Part shown: piece after piece, positions 33,801 through 47,700 of the stretch | Layout of the letters: each line of letters opens with the position of its first letter | Position numbering within the stretch: position 1 is the first letter of the stretch | Position numbers and translations under genes: made by a program | Assembly (NCBI GenBank): GCA_032207245.1 | Contig: CM063509.1 | Location: 4,470,798-4,534,797, forward strand | From: Pardosa pseudoannulata | Lineage: Eukaryota; Arthropoda; Arachnida; Araneae; Lycosidae | Direction: 5' to 3' | Length of the DNA stretch: 64,000 bases | The notes under the pieces: generated by a model | Told to the model about the DNA's origin: nothing | The model's database searches: none | What the model saw: only the letters and a program-made list of their open reading frames with translations

Positions 33801-36800
33801 TAGACAGCATTATTTAAATATAAATAAAATGGGAAAAAGCAGAACTGCGAGAGTTTTCATAATCTTTTTTATAAATATTTTAACGAAAACTATAAATCCT
33901 CTGTTCCTCACGCAGGTTATTCTGTACAAAGTTTTATGAAAGAAAGGAAAAAATTGTGCAAATTTATCAGGGGAAAAAATTGCAAATTATAGGGAAATAT
34001 TAGAGAACTTCCAAAGTATTTCCTCCTTGGACTCCCTGATTATTTATTATTAATTGACAAGCATTTTTCTTACAGTTAGTGTGTAACAAATCTAATTTTT
34101 TTTTTGTATTATTGCCAAATTTGGCATTTTATTACTAAGAAATGTAGATTTTGGTCATGACATTTATTCTACACAAAATGCATGGTATTTGAAATGTCCT
34201 CCACACATCCAAATGCATTATCAGCTTTAATTACATTCCATCTTAGAACTTGGGATCAAAGGGCATTGTTAAAAAGTATTAGATAGCCTGTGAATTAATG
34301 GCTTAGATGCTAATTGTTTGGCATTTGTAAAATAAAAAATAAATCAAATGGATTCCAAAGTAAACATACAACTTGCAGTATTTCAGAATAAAAGATAAAA
34401 GGTTAACTTTTATTTGTCATTTACTATACTAAAGATGGTCAGTTCTTTTAATAACATGTCAGTATTTTTTCAATTTTCATACGAAAAATAGTTTTTTCAA
34501 ACCTTTGTCTAACTTTCATCTTTAGTTGGTATATACTATTCACTGTAGAATTAATGTATATTACTCGTTGTTGAGAAAATATATGCTATTCATTATTCAA
34601 TTAATTAACTCATTTTTGTATCAATATTGTATATATACTTAATGCTGATAAAATGTAATGTTTTAGCAATTGTTAACATTTTATTAAAAAGTAAATAAAG
34701 AGACTTGTATTTCATGTTAAAATAAATGCTAAAAAAGTCTATAATTTAGTAGACATACAAGGAAAGTATATCGGACCTAATAAGGCATCTATATCAAATT
34801 TTTGCATACAAACATTAATTTTTTTTTAATGTTGCACACCTGCCATCGTGTAAAGTTTAGTACATTGTATGGATTTGGGTCATACTTGTAAAATTGTATG
34901 TTTGGATGTAAAAAACGTTTAAAAAAAATAAATAAAATCATATCATGAAAAACCAAAAAAATAAGATTTCTGCAACCTGCAATAAGTGAAGTTGCAATGC
35001 AGAATGTGAGAGCATATTTATTATCATTCATTTATATCAGTATATATAAGACAAAAACTGAAATTAAAAGTCTCATACTTGATAAAAATTTAGAAGATAT
35101 ATTAATGGATAAAAAATGATTCATAAGTATTGCTTTAAACAGATTCTTGATAAAGTTTCCAACCAAGGTAAAACCAGTCATATACAATCAGTTAAAACGT
35201 AGATAGGTTTTATAGGTAAATAGAACAGTGTGGTAGTATTGTTCTTGTTTAATGTATTTAGATTTCATCAAGTGCTGTAATTTAAAGATTATGATACAAA
35301 GCTATCTATTAGCTCGTGGAAATGTAATCACATATGCAATAAGAATAATGTGCATATAAAGTTCTTCTTGGACATTTTTCATCTTTCTAGGGCAAAAGAG
35401 GAGTAAGTATATAATACCGTAATTTTGCACGTAACCATAATTGCAGGCACGATTTTTTGTTTAAAAAATTTCATAAATCATCAGATAGTCTGCACCACTA
35501 GACAATACGTGGCTTATATGTGTAAAAATATGTATTTTAGTATGACAATATGAAATCATTTTAAGAATTAAAACATAAGTACAGTAGAGTGCCGAAAATT
35601 CTGGATTAGACTCCATTAATTCCACCTTTAAAATTTGAAATAATTTCTTCTGCCGTAGCCTCGGAGACGAATTTAACGGAAGAAACAGAGTGGCCTACAT
35701 TTTGTTACCCCCAACACCTAGTCAGAAGTATTCTAGACAGAGATTGTGCACAGTGGAATTCGAGTTGGTCAGAAAAAGAAGCAGTTTTAAAATAATAACA
35801 ATTTATTTGGAGGTAAAAAAACAATACAGATTATAATTAACTTAGTGCCATGAATTTACCACAAAAACATTTTAAGAAATAACAAATACAAAAAAAAAAA
35901 ACCATTACATATATACTACAACTAAAAAACAAGATATTTTTATGAACTGGACTAGGACTACAGAAAGCAATTAGATCTGGACAAAAGGTCCCTATCCAAA
36001 AAGAAGGAAAAATGTCACTGGAAGTTACCCATTGAAAAACTAGCAAAAACACAAAACTTACATCTCAAAAACTCTCAAAAAAAAAGGTCTACTTCCAGTG
36101 TCTTCAAAATAGGACGAGCTTCAAACATTCACAGTTCACTTTAAAAATATGTTGATCATGAAGGAAAAGACAATCTCCAAAAAAAGTACTGGCAGCTTTA
36201 GAATGAGCCTCTGCTATAACACCACCTTCATGTACCATAACAAGTAGTTTGCTGCCCAGGACGTTGCCGGTTGCACCCGGTAGGTCACCGTCTCCTCGCC
36301 ACGGTTCTGATGAACTGCTCACGTCGTACTTCACTATTGCGTACTTATACTTCCCGCCGGGTGGAAAACTGAATGCCGATTCGTCCACGTCTGCCGCCCA
36401 ATCGATTAGCCAGCAAGTATTTGAATACGGAACGTTCTTCTTCCCTGATCGTACGTCGAAAAAAGAATGGCTAGAAACCAAAAAAAACTGCTCTGGATTT
36501 TAAATATGCAAAAGAATTTTTTTAAAACTAAATAAAAATGTCAAATTACATAAAAAAATATGGGCCGTTATGCTAATACATTTCTCTGTTCGAGAACCCA
36601 GCTATGTAAATCGTCTTCTAGTGCAGGCCATTGTATTTTTTCACGGTGATTGGATTGCTTTCTTCCCATATTTTCAATGTTTCCTTTTGCTTGTGCCACT
36701 TTCTTACTGCTTTCTCATTGAATTTCTTGAAGCCATCCACTCGGTGTTGTCAACCGGAGCTGTAAATAGTAACTATCGATATTTTCCAGTACTCCAGGAC

Positions 36801-38724
36801 ACAATTTAAGATTGTGCTGCTTGCCAATTCTTATTCGTTCTGCTTTATGGGTTGCATTTTTTTTCATGGTTTATTACTGATACCATACGATGTTTTCTTG
36901 GCGTCTCTTGAGTTGTGCCTTTGTTTACGTTTGATCATCGGCCTTTCGTGTGATGTGATTTTTTTCCCCCTTCTTCCGATTTTGAGGATTTGAGCAATGA
37001 ATAACCAGCAGATAGTCTGCGGCTGAAGAAATTTGCTTTTTATACATAGATAGTCCATGAACTATACGTGTGAAATTATGGTAATATAACTGATTGCATA
37101 AAAATTAAAATTATGTTTTGTTTGCTAAGGAATTTTTTAATACTATAAACAGTACAAATGTGGATAGGCTGTAATTCTATAAATTCATTTCTTTGGTCAC
37201 CTGTACCAGAAGACAAAGTTTTTATACCAAAACTCACTGTTATACATATTTTCTCACTAAGCCCTCCATTTATTTTAAGCCATGTAGAATGTGACTGCAG
37301 TTGTGGCCCAGTAAACCACAGAAGCAGTTGTCAGTAATATGTTGAGTTAAAATACAAGGCTCTGTAGTTTATATATGCTTATATACTGCACTGCATGTTT
37401 AAAAAATTTATTAGAGAATATAAACTGTTCACATTTTGACATAAATTCTGTAATGCCCTAAATACAGGAAATATAAGTAAAACATGTAAATAATAGGCCT
37501 AGGTCTTAAAATAGGCTCCAACTGATTTTATTTTTCAATCATAAATAATTACTCAGATATGAAATGGTAACTGTGAGGTAAGAGTCAAAACTTACAGTAA
37601 ATTTGAAAAAGTCTTTAATAGACGACTGTTTTTGCATTTTGTTGTCAGTGCAACTCCTTGCATTCCTCCTTTAAATGTGGTTTTAGAAAACTAGGCTGGA
37701 TAGTCCAAAACCGTATTCTTGAAAGTGTATTGTATATAAACTTTGGAATGTTTTTTCAGTTTATAATTTTTTTAGCTTGCATGTTTAATATATGAAATTG
37801 TAAGATTTTTAAAGTTTGTTTGTTGGAAGATATGTTATTGCTATTACACTTTAGGTTACATACTTTATTTTATTCTTTTTTTAGATTCAGGAGTGGGTGG
37901 AGTCGCAGCAGGTTCCTGGCTTATTTACAGGAAGCACTGATGCTAAAATGCTGACTGCTGCTGAGCTATGTGGTCCAAAATATCACAAAATTAGAAAAGT
38001 AAAAAATATATTTTTATTTACAATTCGTTTCATTATTATTGTATATATTTTGTTTGTATAGTTGATTTTTTTTAAACTTTCACTATACTGTTAATTTTTT
38101 TTTCTACATGGGAAAATTATTTTTTAACAGTAAAATAATATTTAAATTTCTCGCATGATTATTTTGGGACAGCTTTGGGTTTTTTTTCTTTTTATATCAT
38201 TGTATTGACAAAATATATTTCTATGAAATGAACTGTAAAATTGAAATACCTAAAAAGGCTTAAAAATATTTTTGTGCCTGCCAAAGTTCAAAAATATTTT
38301 TGGGGGTGTTTGGTTTTGAATTTTACAGTTTTTTCCAATGGGATTTATTTTGTCTGTTCTATTTATTTTCAGACGATAACTCATTTCTTTTCTTCTTGCA
38401 CTGTAAGATAAATGCAACATGCATTGCCGTGTTCTGCTTCAGGTGCTCAATTTATATAAGGAAATCATCATCTACCTATGGTATTGAAAACTGGTAAGTG
38501 ATCTTTGTATCAACTACAAATAATTCACTTTGGCAGATACTATAGATGTTGAAAAATAGATACACTGTAAAGTAAATAGTTTATCCGTTGAGAAACCTTC
38601 CTAGGATGTTTGAGCCTTTTTTTGATTCATATCTAATTTAACTTTAAAAATTTTTCAATGTTTTGGAGAATTAAAAAAAAATCTTTGTTTTATTTTAATA
38701 GCCATAGTAAATATTCAACAATGG

Positions 38725-38761
<37 letters not shown>

Positions 38762-41700
38762 ATCCATTTTTTATAAAACTCCTTCACAAGGAGAAAGTTC
38801 AACAGCTAGCATTCATAAAGTACAAAGATGCAGTCGGGTCTCATATTCAAGAGAACTCAGAAGTCTAATTTAAAACTTTATTTCAGAGCGGCAACACGGC
38901 ACATCTGTCCTTCTGGACAATATACAATCAAAAGCCACAGAGTTCACTCTGCTCTCACACAAGTACACCCAAGAGCGCTGACAACAAGAATTTTCCCACA
39001 ACAAAAACAGCTTAATAAGCGAATTGACTGCAATATCAGCAAAACGCGAAAACATGTTCCGCCAACACCTGGGAAACTGCTGTATAGACAGAAAGTTTAC
39101 AGTTTTATGACAGAAAGGAATGTTAAGTGGAAAATACTCCGTTGAACACACCATGTTGAGACTGGTAAAGATATTTAGATGAATTAAAAATGGAAGAGAG
39201 GAGTTTTTTGAAGAAATATTAAAGTTAAATAATTTTGATATATATATATATATATATATGACATGGTCCAGTGTTAAGGCGAATGGAAAACAGTCTTTCT
39301 TGATAATAATAAGTTTATTAAATCATAATTTCATTTAAAAGCAAAACTAGCACCATTTTCATTTGTTCATAGGGGAGACACGCGTAGAGTGTGTTGACAG
39401 CTCCATGTCATGTGCTGACTCATATCAGTTTGCTTAATCATTAAATCTTTAAATATATTTCCACTTGACCGGATGATCCCAAAAGCTTACTCGAGTGTGG
39501 GTCTTTTTCATTTATTTTATTATTATAAAAGAGTTCCCTTTGTAAAATTGCTTATAACTCACGTCATTTCTAACTACCCCTTTTTTAGACCTGAAATATA
39601 TATATATATGTATGTCAAGCTCATACCATGCAAAAAAAATTGATAAAGACATCCATTTCAGGCATTAAATGTTCATCTAAATATTATATTCTACCTTAGC
39701 GATTTTCTTTTTTATACGACACTGAATCCAGCAATAAATCACAAGCCCGCAAGATGTACCTTTCTTCTTTGGTAAAATTTGGTATGTTCTGCTTTTGCAT
39801 AGCGTTGGTTTCCACTTCACAAAGAGTTAGCATGCTATCTTTTTTATTAATTAATGCTTTCATTTTTATTACCGGTATTGAAACAAGTCAATACTGGTAC
39901 TGAGCAGAGGAGGGTTCTGGTAGTGTTTCCCATGAGTACTATAAAGTTACAATAATAGATGAAAAATAACTGAAGTTCTGCATATTGTGTATAAAAATGA
40001 CAAGCTCTTTTAAAAAACAAAAAATAGTAAATGTATTTTTAAATCTTAAAATAATAACATATTATACGATGTCTGCCTACATGCCAGGAAAAATGCACAA
40101 GTAAAAAAAAACAATCCACAGGTCCTCTTATATATCCAGCAGCAGACATTGCATACAATTTTTGCATTATCATGCAACTTCCTCCCCCACTCAGCGAATC
40201 ACAAAATTATATAGTTCATAGCTGCCGAGTGAGAGTTAAAGTCATAATTGTGTTTGCCGTGCAGACATCATGACCAAACATACAGCGAGAGTCAGCTCCC
40301 TTAACGAATGACACTCAAATTAGCGGTAAAATCTCCTTCCTCGGTTAACTTAAAAAAAAAATAAATAAAAATAAATTGCCGGGATTCACCAGAAGTTCAG
40401 AAGGTGCTGATCTGGTTGCAACTTCTAACATTTTTAAATTTAAAATTCTAAACCTGATGTATATATTTTTTAAATGATATTTCTTTTACAATAAAAATTC
40501 TAACTCATAAGTAATTTCTTTTCATCTTTGTGAAATATTCAATGCATATAAAGATGAGTAGAAACATTTGCAGTATATTATTCAGTTATTTTTGCGGTAA
40601 CAATGCCTTTGTCAGGGTGTCCAGCCACTGCGAATGATCTGGAAAGTTATGAAATATTTTTTAAAATATTAAAATTTTCTACAACAAAAAAGTTTGAAAA
40701 ATAGTAATAATAAAAATAATTATAAGATTTATATTTTTGTTTGTCCATTCACCTTTTAAAATAGGCTTTTAATATATGTGTTTAAATAAGCATTTACAAG
40801 ATGTACTATTATAGATGAATAAACAAAAATTAGTTTAGTAATTTTTTAAAAACTATTCACCCTCCCCTCAAACCTGTTAAAACCCAAATAAACACACCTA
40901 GACCATTTTTTATTTTCAAACCAGGTTTCATTTTCTTGTTCATTCATTTTATTCAGCCCTTAGTCAGGGACATAGAAAGTTTCTTTTGCTTTTCTATATG
41001 AAGATTTAAAAAATTTGAAGACATCATGCCGACTTTAAACTTGTAATTCCTATAGTTTCTTATCTGGAAAATTAAAAATTTTAAATTGAAACTTGTAAAC
41101 AATGTCACATCTATTTAAAAGGAATTTTTAAGTATTACTCAAAAAGAATTATTTTAATGTGTGGGAACACTTTTTTAAATACAGATTCAATTAACTATGT
41201 AATTTAATTAATAGTTGTGCATCTGCTTAATTAAAAAGTTTTTATAAATTTGTGTCACAAAATATTTTTAATATGAAGTTAAGTTGTGAAAATTTGGAAT
41301 ATAAAGTTTATATAATTTTTTCAAATAATTTTTTTGCCCATTAGCATAATTATATTCTCTTAACAGTGTTAAGTAAAGTATGGGAAAGGTTCAGGCAAAG
41401 TTTAAAGATAAGCTCTTTGTTAGTTTTTAGAAAACTACTTGAGAATTCAACAAAAATTTTCACAGTAAAATGAAGTATGTCATTTTGCATTGTATATTTA
41501 TTTGCAAATCTAATTTTATACCAAAATACACTGGTAATATCTCATTAAAAAATTATAAATTATTTTATATTATGACCACATAAATAGTAGTCTAAATTTC
41601 TGCAGTTTCAGTTATTGATAATGTCTATGTTCCATTAACCCTTTCGTGGGCCATTTATTTCTCACTCCCCGTTTCCAAACTTTTAAAACAGAGCTGCTCA

Positions 41701-44700
41701 TTTTATTCAATCGATCGAACAATGGATGACAGCGCAAAACTGAAGTGGGAATCAGTCTTCCCGTCATTTCAATAACAAGACAAATATATTAGAATTGGTT
41801 TTGCATATTTAGTCTTTCAATGTCTAATTTTAATACTTTTTCGTTTACCTTAGTGAATATTTTGTTAATTTAATCAAATGCCATGTTGTCAGTTTTTATA
41901 AATCTATTTTCAGCTATTAGTATCTGCAAAAGTGTGTTTAGAACCAACTGTATAAATTAGCTTTTCTCAGATATCTTTGGTTAATGAGATCTTTGTTGTT
42001 TAGATATTGTTTTGTGTTTAACATTTTACTGATTGTCAACATTTTCTCTCATTGTCTTAGATTTGCACTAAGACTCTACCCAAGATTTGATTTTACTATA
42101 ATAGTTACTTGATGTAGATGTTAGGACTATTCAGTGAAATGTAGTTTATTACGAGTTGGTCATGGCGAAACTTCTCAAGAAATATGTGAATAGAATGTTC
42201 CAAACCAACAAAGTTGTTGGCAGTGTCAAAACCTGCAAGATCTATTGTTGTAAATACTGTTATTTATTATCTGTAAACTTAAGTTTCACTTTGTTTATCA
42301 ATTGTATATTAAAAGGCACCTTAAAGGTTAAAAGTAAAAAGTTATTAACAACCTTAAGCCAGACAAATGGTGTTTTATGTTTAAAAATGAAAGGAATCAT
42401 AATTCATTTTAGTTTTGAATTTATAATCATTACTTTTTAAATTATTGTGGTGCTTTGACTTATGAGTTTAATTTGTTCTGTAACAGAGTTCCTAATGCAA
42501 ATTCCTTCCCTATCAAATCAATTTTTCCCATTGAAATGCTCCCACCTGCCAGACGATGGCTGAATGAATAGGGTGCTGCCTTTCAAAACCTGAGTCTGTG
42601 GGTTTTACTCCTGTAGCTGGCATGGATATTTGTTGCTGTTCAGAGTCAGTTTAAGCACTAAGTTCCAGTCTAAATATTTGTGTTGTTAAAATTCAGCATA
42701 GCCTGCTAAATTAAATCATCTTTGACATGCCTTCCTTAAAAAATTTAAATAAATGAAAGTAATTTTTTATTATAATTTTTAAATAAGGAAAATGCACTTA
42801 AAATAAATTTTGAATAAAACCCTATTAAGAAAAGATGCATTATAGATGCCGAACCCATCTGCCATGTTTTTTTTTTTGCAACCAACAGAAAAACACATGT
42901 TTTGAAAAATTGTTAAGTAGAAAAACATGGCGGAAATACGTGTTTTCTAAAAGATTAAAAAAAAAAAAAAAAAACATGGTGGCAGTCACATGGCATATTT
43001 GAAACACAACATTAATAAAACTAAAGTTTTAAAGAAAAAAAAGAGAAAAACAGATTAACAGTTAAAAGTATTATTAAAATAAAATTAGCATAATAATTAT
43101 CCTTTTTTACGTTATTTAAAAAATAAATAACAGATTAGTAATATTTATGATATATATCAACAGAATAAACGCAATATATAGCATTTTAATAAATGCTAAT
43201 ATTATAAAAAATCTAACAATCTAACAATCTATGTGAGGGGGTTTCCCCTCCTCAAACCCCCCTTGTAATAAAGAAATGCAAAATAAATTTAATAACAGGT
43301 AAAAATTGGGAAACAGTAGCGCCACAAACATTTTATCAACACTCCTATCTCCCTTAAAAAAATTTTGAAATAATTCTTTTTTACCAAAAAAAAAAAAAAA
43401 AAAAAAAATTTTTTTTGGAATACCGCTGTTTTCACACACTTGGAGTTTAGAATGAAATGCAAAACCCACCTCACATCTAAGAATATTCTGATATTTTTTT
43501 CACAATTTCAAAAATAGTAAGAACCGAAATAACTACACCACCATAATTAAATTACTAAATCCCAGAAAATAAGAACGAAACAAAAATGTTCCAAACCAAA
43601 GCATCTTGTTTGATTTACAATATCCTTTTACTTTTTAACAATAGTAAGAACCAAAATAACTTCACCTGTCATAACTAAATTAACTAATTCCCAGAAAATG
43701 ATAAGAAAAAAAAAAATACAACCTGACCTAGATGTCTGTAAACCAGAAGAACAGCTAAGAGCTAAGATGTATATTTTTCAAAAAGTGCCGGGTACTGACG
43801 TCAGAAATCACGTGCACCAATGGGGTGCAAGAACACATTAGAGCTGCCATACCCCACCACCAAAGTCAGGGCAAATACACCAACCCACTCATCGCCCCAT
43901 AATTTAACGACAAAAAAGCATGGCATCTATAATGCATCTGTACTCCCTATTACTGTAGAGTGTTGAGTAATTAACTCAAAGCTAAATACTACACGACATC
44001 CCAGCCAATGGGGCCATGGCCTATGGTGCCAATCTCTGTTTTTTAGACCAAGGGCACTGAGATAGGAAGCATATGTTCTGGTTAGGTGGTCAACCTAATG
44101 CAGAACTCCCAGTGTTTAGTTTCTAACCATGTTTGGTCCTCAGTTTGTCTATCATCTGAAAGGATGAAAGGCTGAGTCAACCTTGCCCCATCCAAGGATG
44201 AAACCTCAGATCTGTGCTTTGGAATACCACAATACCCCAATGCCAGTGGGCTTCACAATAATTAACTGGATTTACTAAATAACTACAGTAGAACCTCGGT
44301 ATAATGACCCCCTGTGGGACCAACATTATAGGATCGTTGTAACAAATTGAAAAAAATAATAAAAAAATTGAACAAAGAAATACCTAGAGAACACTTCTAT
44401 TTATTTGTATTTCCGTTACTGAATTTTTGAAAAAAAGTCTTTGATAAACACCAATTTCAAGTTAATTTGGGAATTTTTCATTATCACTGATTCTATATCG
44501 GTTAGATTTTGAAGAATATCTTCAGAATTAAATTGTCCTTAAAAATAGGGATGCAAGGCTTTGATTGCACTGAAGGCTTCTTGTTCATTCTTTCTTTCAA
44601 AAGCTTGAACGATTTCTTCTCTGTCGTCAGAATCACAGATTTCTTCATTTCTGGTAATACGGGCAATAAAATCGTTCTCCTTCGAATTTTCTTTGCAGCA

Positions 44701-47700
44701 CTGTAAAGTTTCGTCTACCGCGACAAACTCATCAAGATCCGGAAATTTGACACTGAGGAGCTGGGTCATTTCGTTAGTGTCTGGAATGTCATCTACCTAG
44801 GACATCAATGTCGTATGTGATGAAAGGGTGCCTTTAAGCAAACACAAAGAGAGGAGTACGTTTCATGAAGTTGCACCCCAGTACAACAATTTTAAAATAG
44901 CCCACTTGCTCGTGAGTTCTGCAGTCTAAAATGGGCGGTCGCTCTAACGAAAAATAATACGTTTGGGGTCGTTTTAATGATTCAAAATGAACGTTATTCC
45001 TATGGTAAAATAATTGGGAATTTTTAAGAGGGTCGTTCTAATGGAGTCGTATCATGGGGCCGTTAAAAAGAGGTTCTACTGTATTTTATATAGCATTTAC
45101 CATATAGATAAAAAAATTTAAAGATAACTATAGAAGTGTAGAAAAAAACCCGGAAATAATTACTTGTTACTAAATTAAGTTTTCTCTTTCAAATTAATTC
45201 TATTAAAATTAATTTGTTCCAATTTAATAAATAAAAAAAAACCCCTGAAAGCTTTTATTCTGCATTTTTAGCATGAGAAATTTATATTCCAAATAATTAT
45301 TGTATATAAGCCTACTAAAGTCTAATAGAAAATAATGCAAAGTAATAAACTATTTTTATAAAAACATATTGAAGTTACATTATTTCACTTTCACTCCATT
45401 TTCTTCACTTTTTTTGCCACTAAATCTCTTTACTTAGTTTACTTTAAATTTTCCTAGTAACTCCAAAACAAAATTGAATTGAATACTATCTCATAACTCA
45501 ATAAACTTGTAAGCATTCATAAGTTGAGGTACCATTGTAATAGTAGTAAAAACCATAGTAGTGACTACAAAATGGGTACATTTCTTGTCTTATGCAGTGG
45601 TTAAATCCTTAATTAAGTTCATTATCATACTTATTCGATGGCATGTTTAAACTGATTTTTTAATAATGTAAACTTTAAACATTTCTAAAATGTTTTATAA
45701 CGTTGTTCATTAATTCTGTACTCATCAAGGGATTTTAATTATGCTAGTGGAATTTTAATATTAAGTATTCTGTATAAATTATGCTCATGATTGTTGGCAA
45801 ATTATACTGAATACTTAATATCCTAACATGAGTGTATACGACAAAGCTAATTTTTTCGTCCATGTAACTTACAAACACCCATTAGATTTTATTATACATA
45901 GTATTTTCAAAATTTAATTTTGAGCATTTGTTATTAGCAGTTATATGCATGGTTTGTATAGCTTTTAAACAGTTGGTTCTAATTTATTTGTAGTTGATAT
46001 GTAAATGTATATAAATTGAGAGCTTGTTGCAGGCTGCCTTTAATAGATCCATAGCAGGACCGCCAACAACACTTGTGGGATCCAGAAGCTGATTTTCATA
46101 GAGGATTGTTGCCCTTTGGTAAGAAGCAAAATTATGACATTTAAAATGTTAGTGTCGGGGAGTATCAAAGCTCTTTCTTTTCCATTTTATACAATGTGTT
46201 TGAAAAATGTATCACTTTGATAATTCAAGACTAAAAACTTGAGTCAATATGTTGCAGCTGTGATAATATGTTTGAAAGATTTAGTATGATCAGCATTATA
46301 TGAGACTATTTTGGGGGACATGACTCAGAAACATGTATACCCTTATTTAAAACTCCACTGACTTACTATATTTAAAAATGGACTTGAATAGCTTTTTATT
46401 TCAATATTGGGGAATTAGGAATATTTATTGAAGCTTGGCGTATTCAGTTCTCTTTATTTATAAAATTGAAACTTCATTACGAGGCTCATCCAGAAAGTAA
46501 GTTTCCCGATGCTTTCCCCTCTAAAGTAAACTTAATTATCCATGTCAATTGCACCTGTGTAACAGATCTATGACGTATTAATCATATGCCATCTGGACAA
46601 GTCCCGATTCGTTCCAGTAGTGGGGTAGCAGTGGTCCGAAAAGGAAACTCTCATTCATTCTCATGCCGCCTGCGATGTTCAGTCGGTGATCTCGAATGCA
46701 CAAAGCATTGCGCCCATTGAAATTCATCGTCAGCTCTATGAGCCGAAATGGACACCCGAACACAAAATTCGACGTCTAGGAGCAGCACTGACATTTCTGC
46801 TGTGGTATCACGACGACGGTGATGAGTTCCTCAACAGGATCGTCATGGACAACGAGACTCGGATTTCACACTTTACCCCAGAAACCAAGCAGCAGTCAAT
46901 GCATTGGCATAATAGTGGATCTTCGGTCGAGACCCAATTCAAACAGACGCTGTCAGTATGGAAAGGGATGTGCAGGGTGTTCTGGAACAGAAAGGCTGGT
47001 TCCACTCACAGGCAGCAGAGTTCTACGAGAGGTATACAAAAGTGGATCCCACAATATGACAAGTGTCTCCATTCTGTTGGTGGCTATGTTGAAAAATAAA
47101 TGAAACATAGCTGTACTTGTTGCCAATAAATATGTCCGTGAAAGTTTGAGTTCTTTTTTCCTGTTAAATAGGGAAACTTACTTTCTGGATGTGCCTTGTA
47201 CATTTCTGCTTGAATTTATCTCAATCAAAATAAAAATTGCTGATTTATTATACCTTTTGTCAATAATATATAAACAAAAACTGCTTAAATATAAAGAAAA
47301 TTTATTATAAATAAAAACCGTCCACATTTGAAACATATTTTGCCAGCAGTAATATAGACAAAAGGACAAGAATATAATCTCTATATTCCAATTTTTTTTG
47401 AGTGACTCCTTTTCCAAAATTCTTGCTGAAATTAATAATGTAAACAAAATTAAACTGTGTCTTATCGAACCTGCAATTATGAAGCCTCCAAGAAGGTATT
47501 GGAAACTCTGTATATCAAATTACTAATATTTGCTGGTGTGACGACTTCAGTGTTCTCGAGTGAAGAGGCGTGAAGAAGGATCACAGGCACGATAAAATTG
47601 GAAATCACTTTTATTGCTTGAGTAAATACAGCTATATACAAGGGGATTCTAATTCTCCCCAAACAAGTCAAAATGCAATGGATTGTCGCTTGCATAACAT

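Larger units (their letters stand above)
32052..37884 (+). other. SON intron 6
   Basis: A 5.8-kb intron from GTAAGT to TTTTTTTAG. Contains an unclassified dispersed repeat (33480-34050) and a pogo-like element with an internal insertion (35417-37081). The stretches 32100-33480, 34060-35410 and 37090-37880 are AT-rich. A somewhat GC-richer block at 32100-32720 may be an old insertion, but nothing in it is recognisable. Confidence 0.7.

Noticed and set aside
38828..39145. 105-codon + strand ORF next to AT repeats
   Set aside because: No recognised domain. A - strand AATAAA in the block suggests an old LTR or retrocopy end, but no limits could be set.
42156..42440. 94-codon + strand ORF
   Set aside because: AT-rich composition, hydrophobic low-complexity translation and no splice or promoter context.
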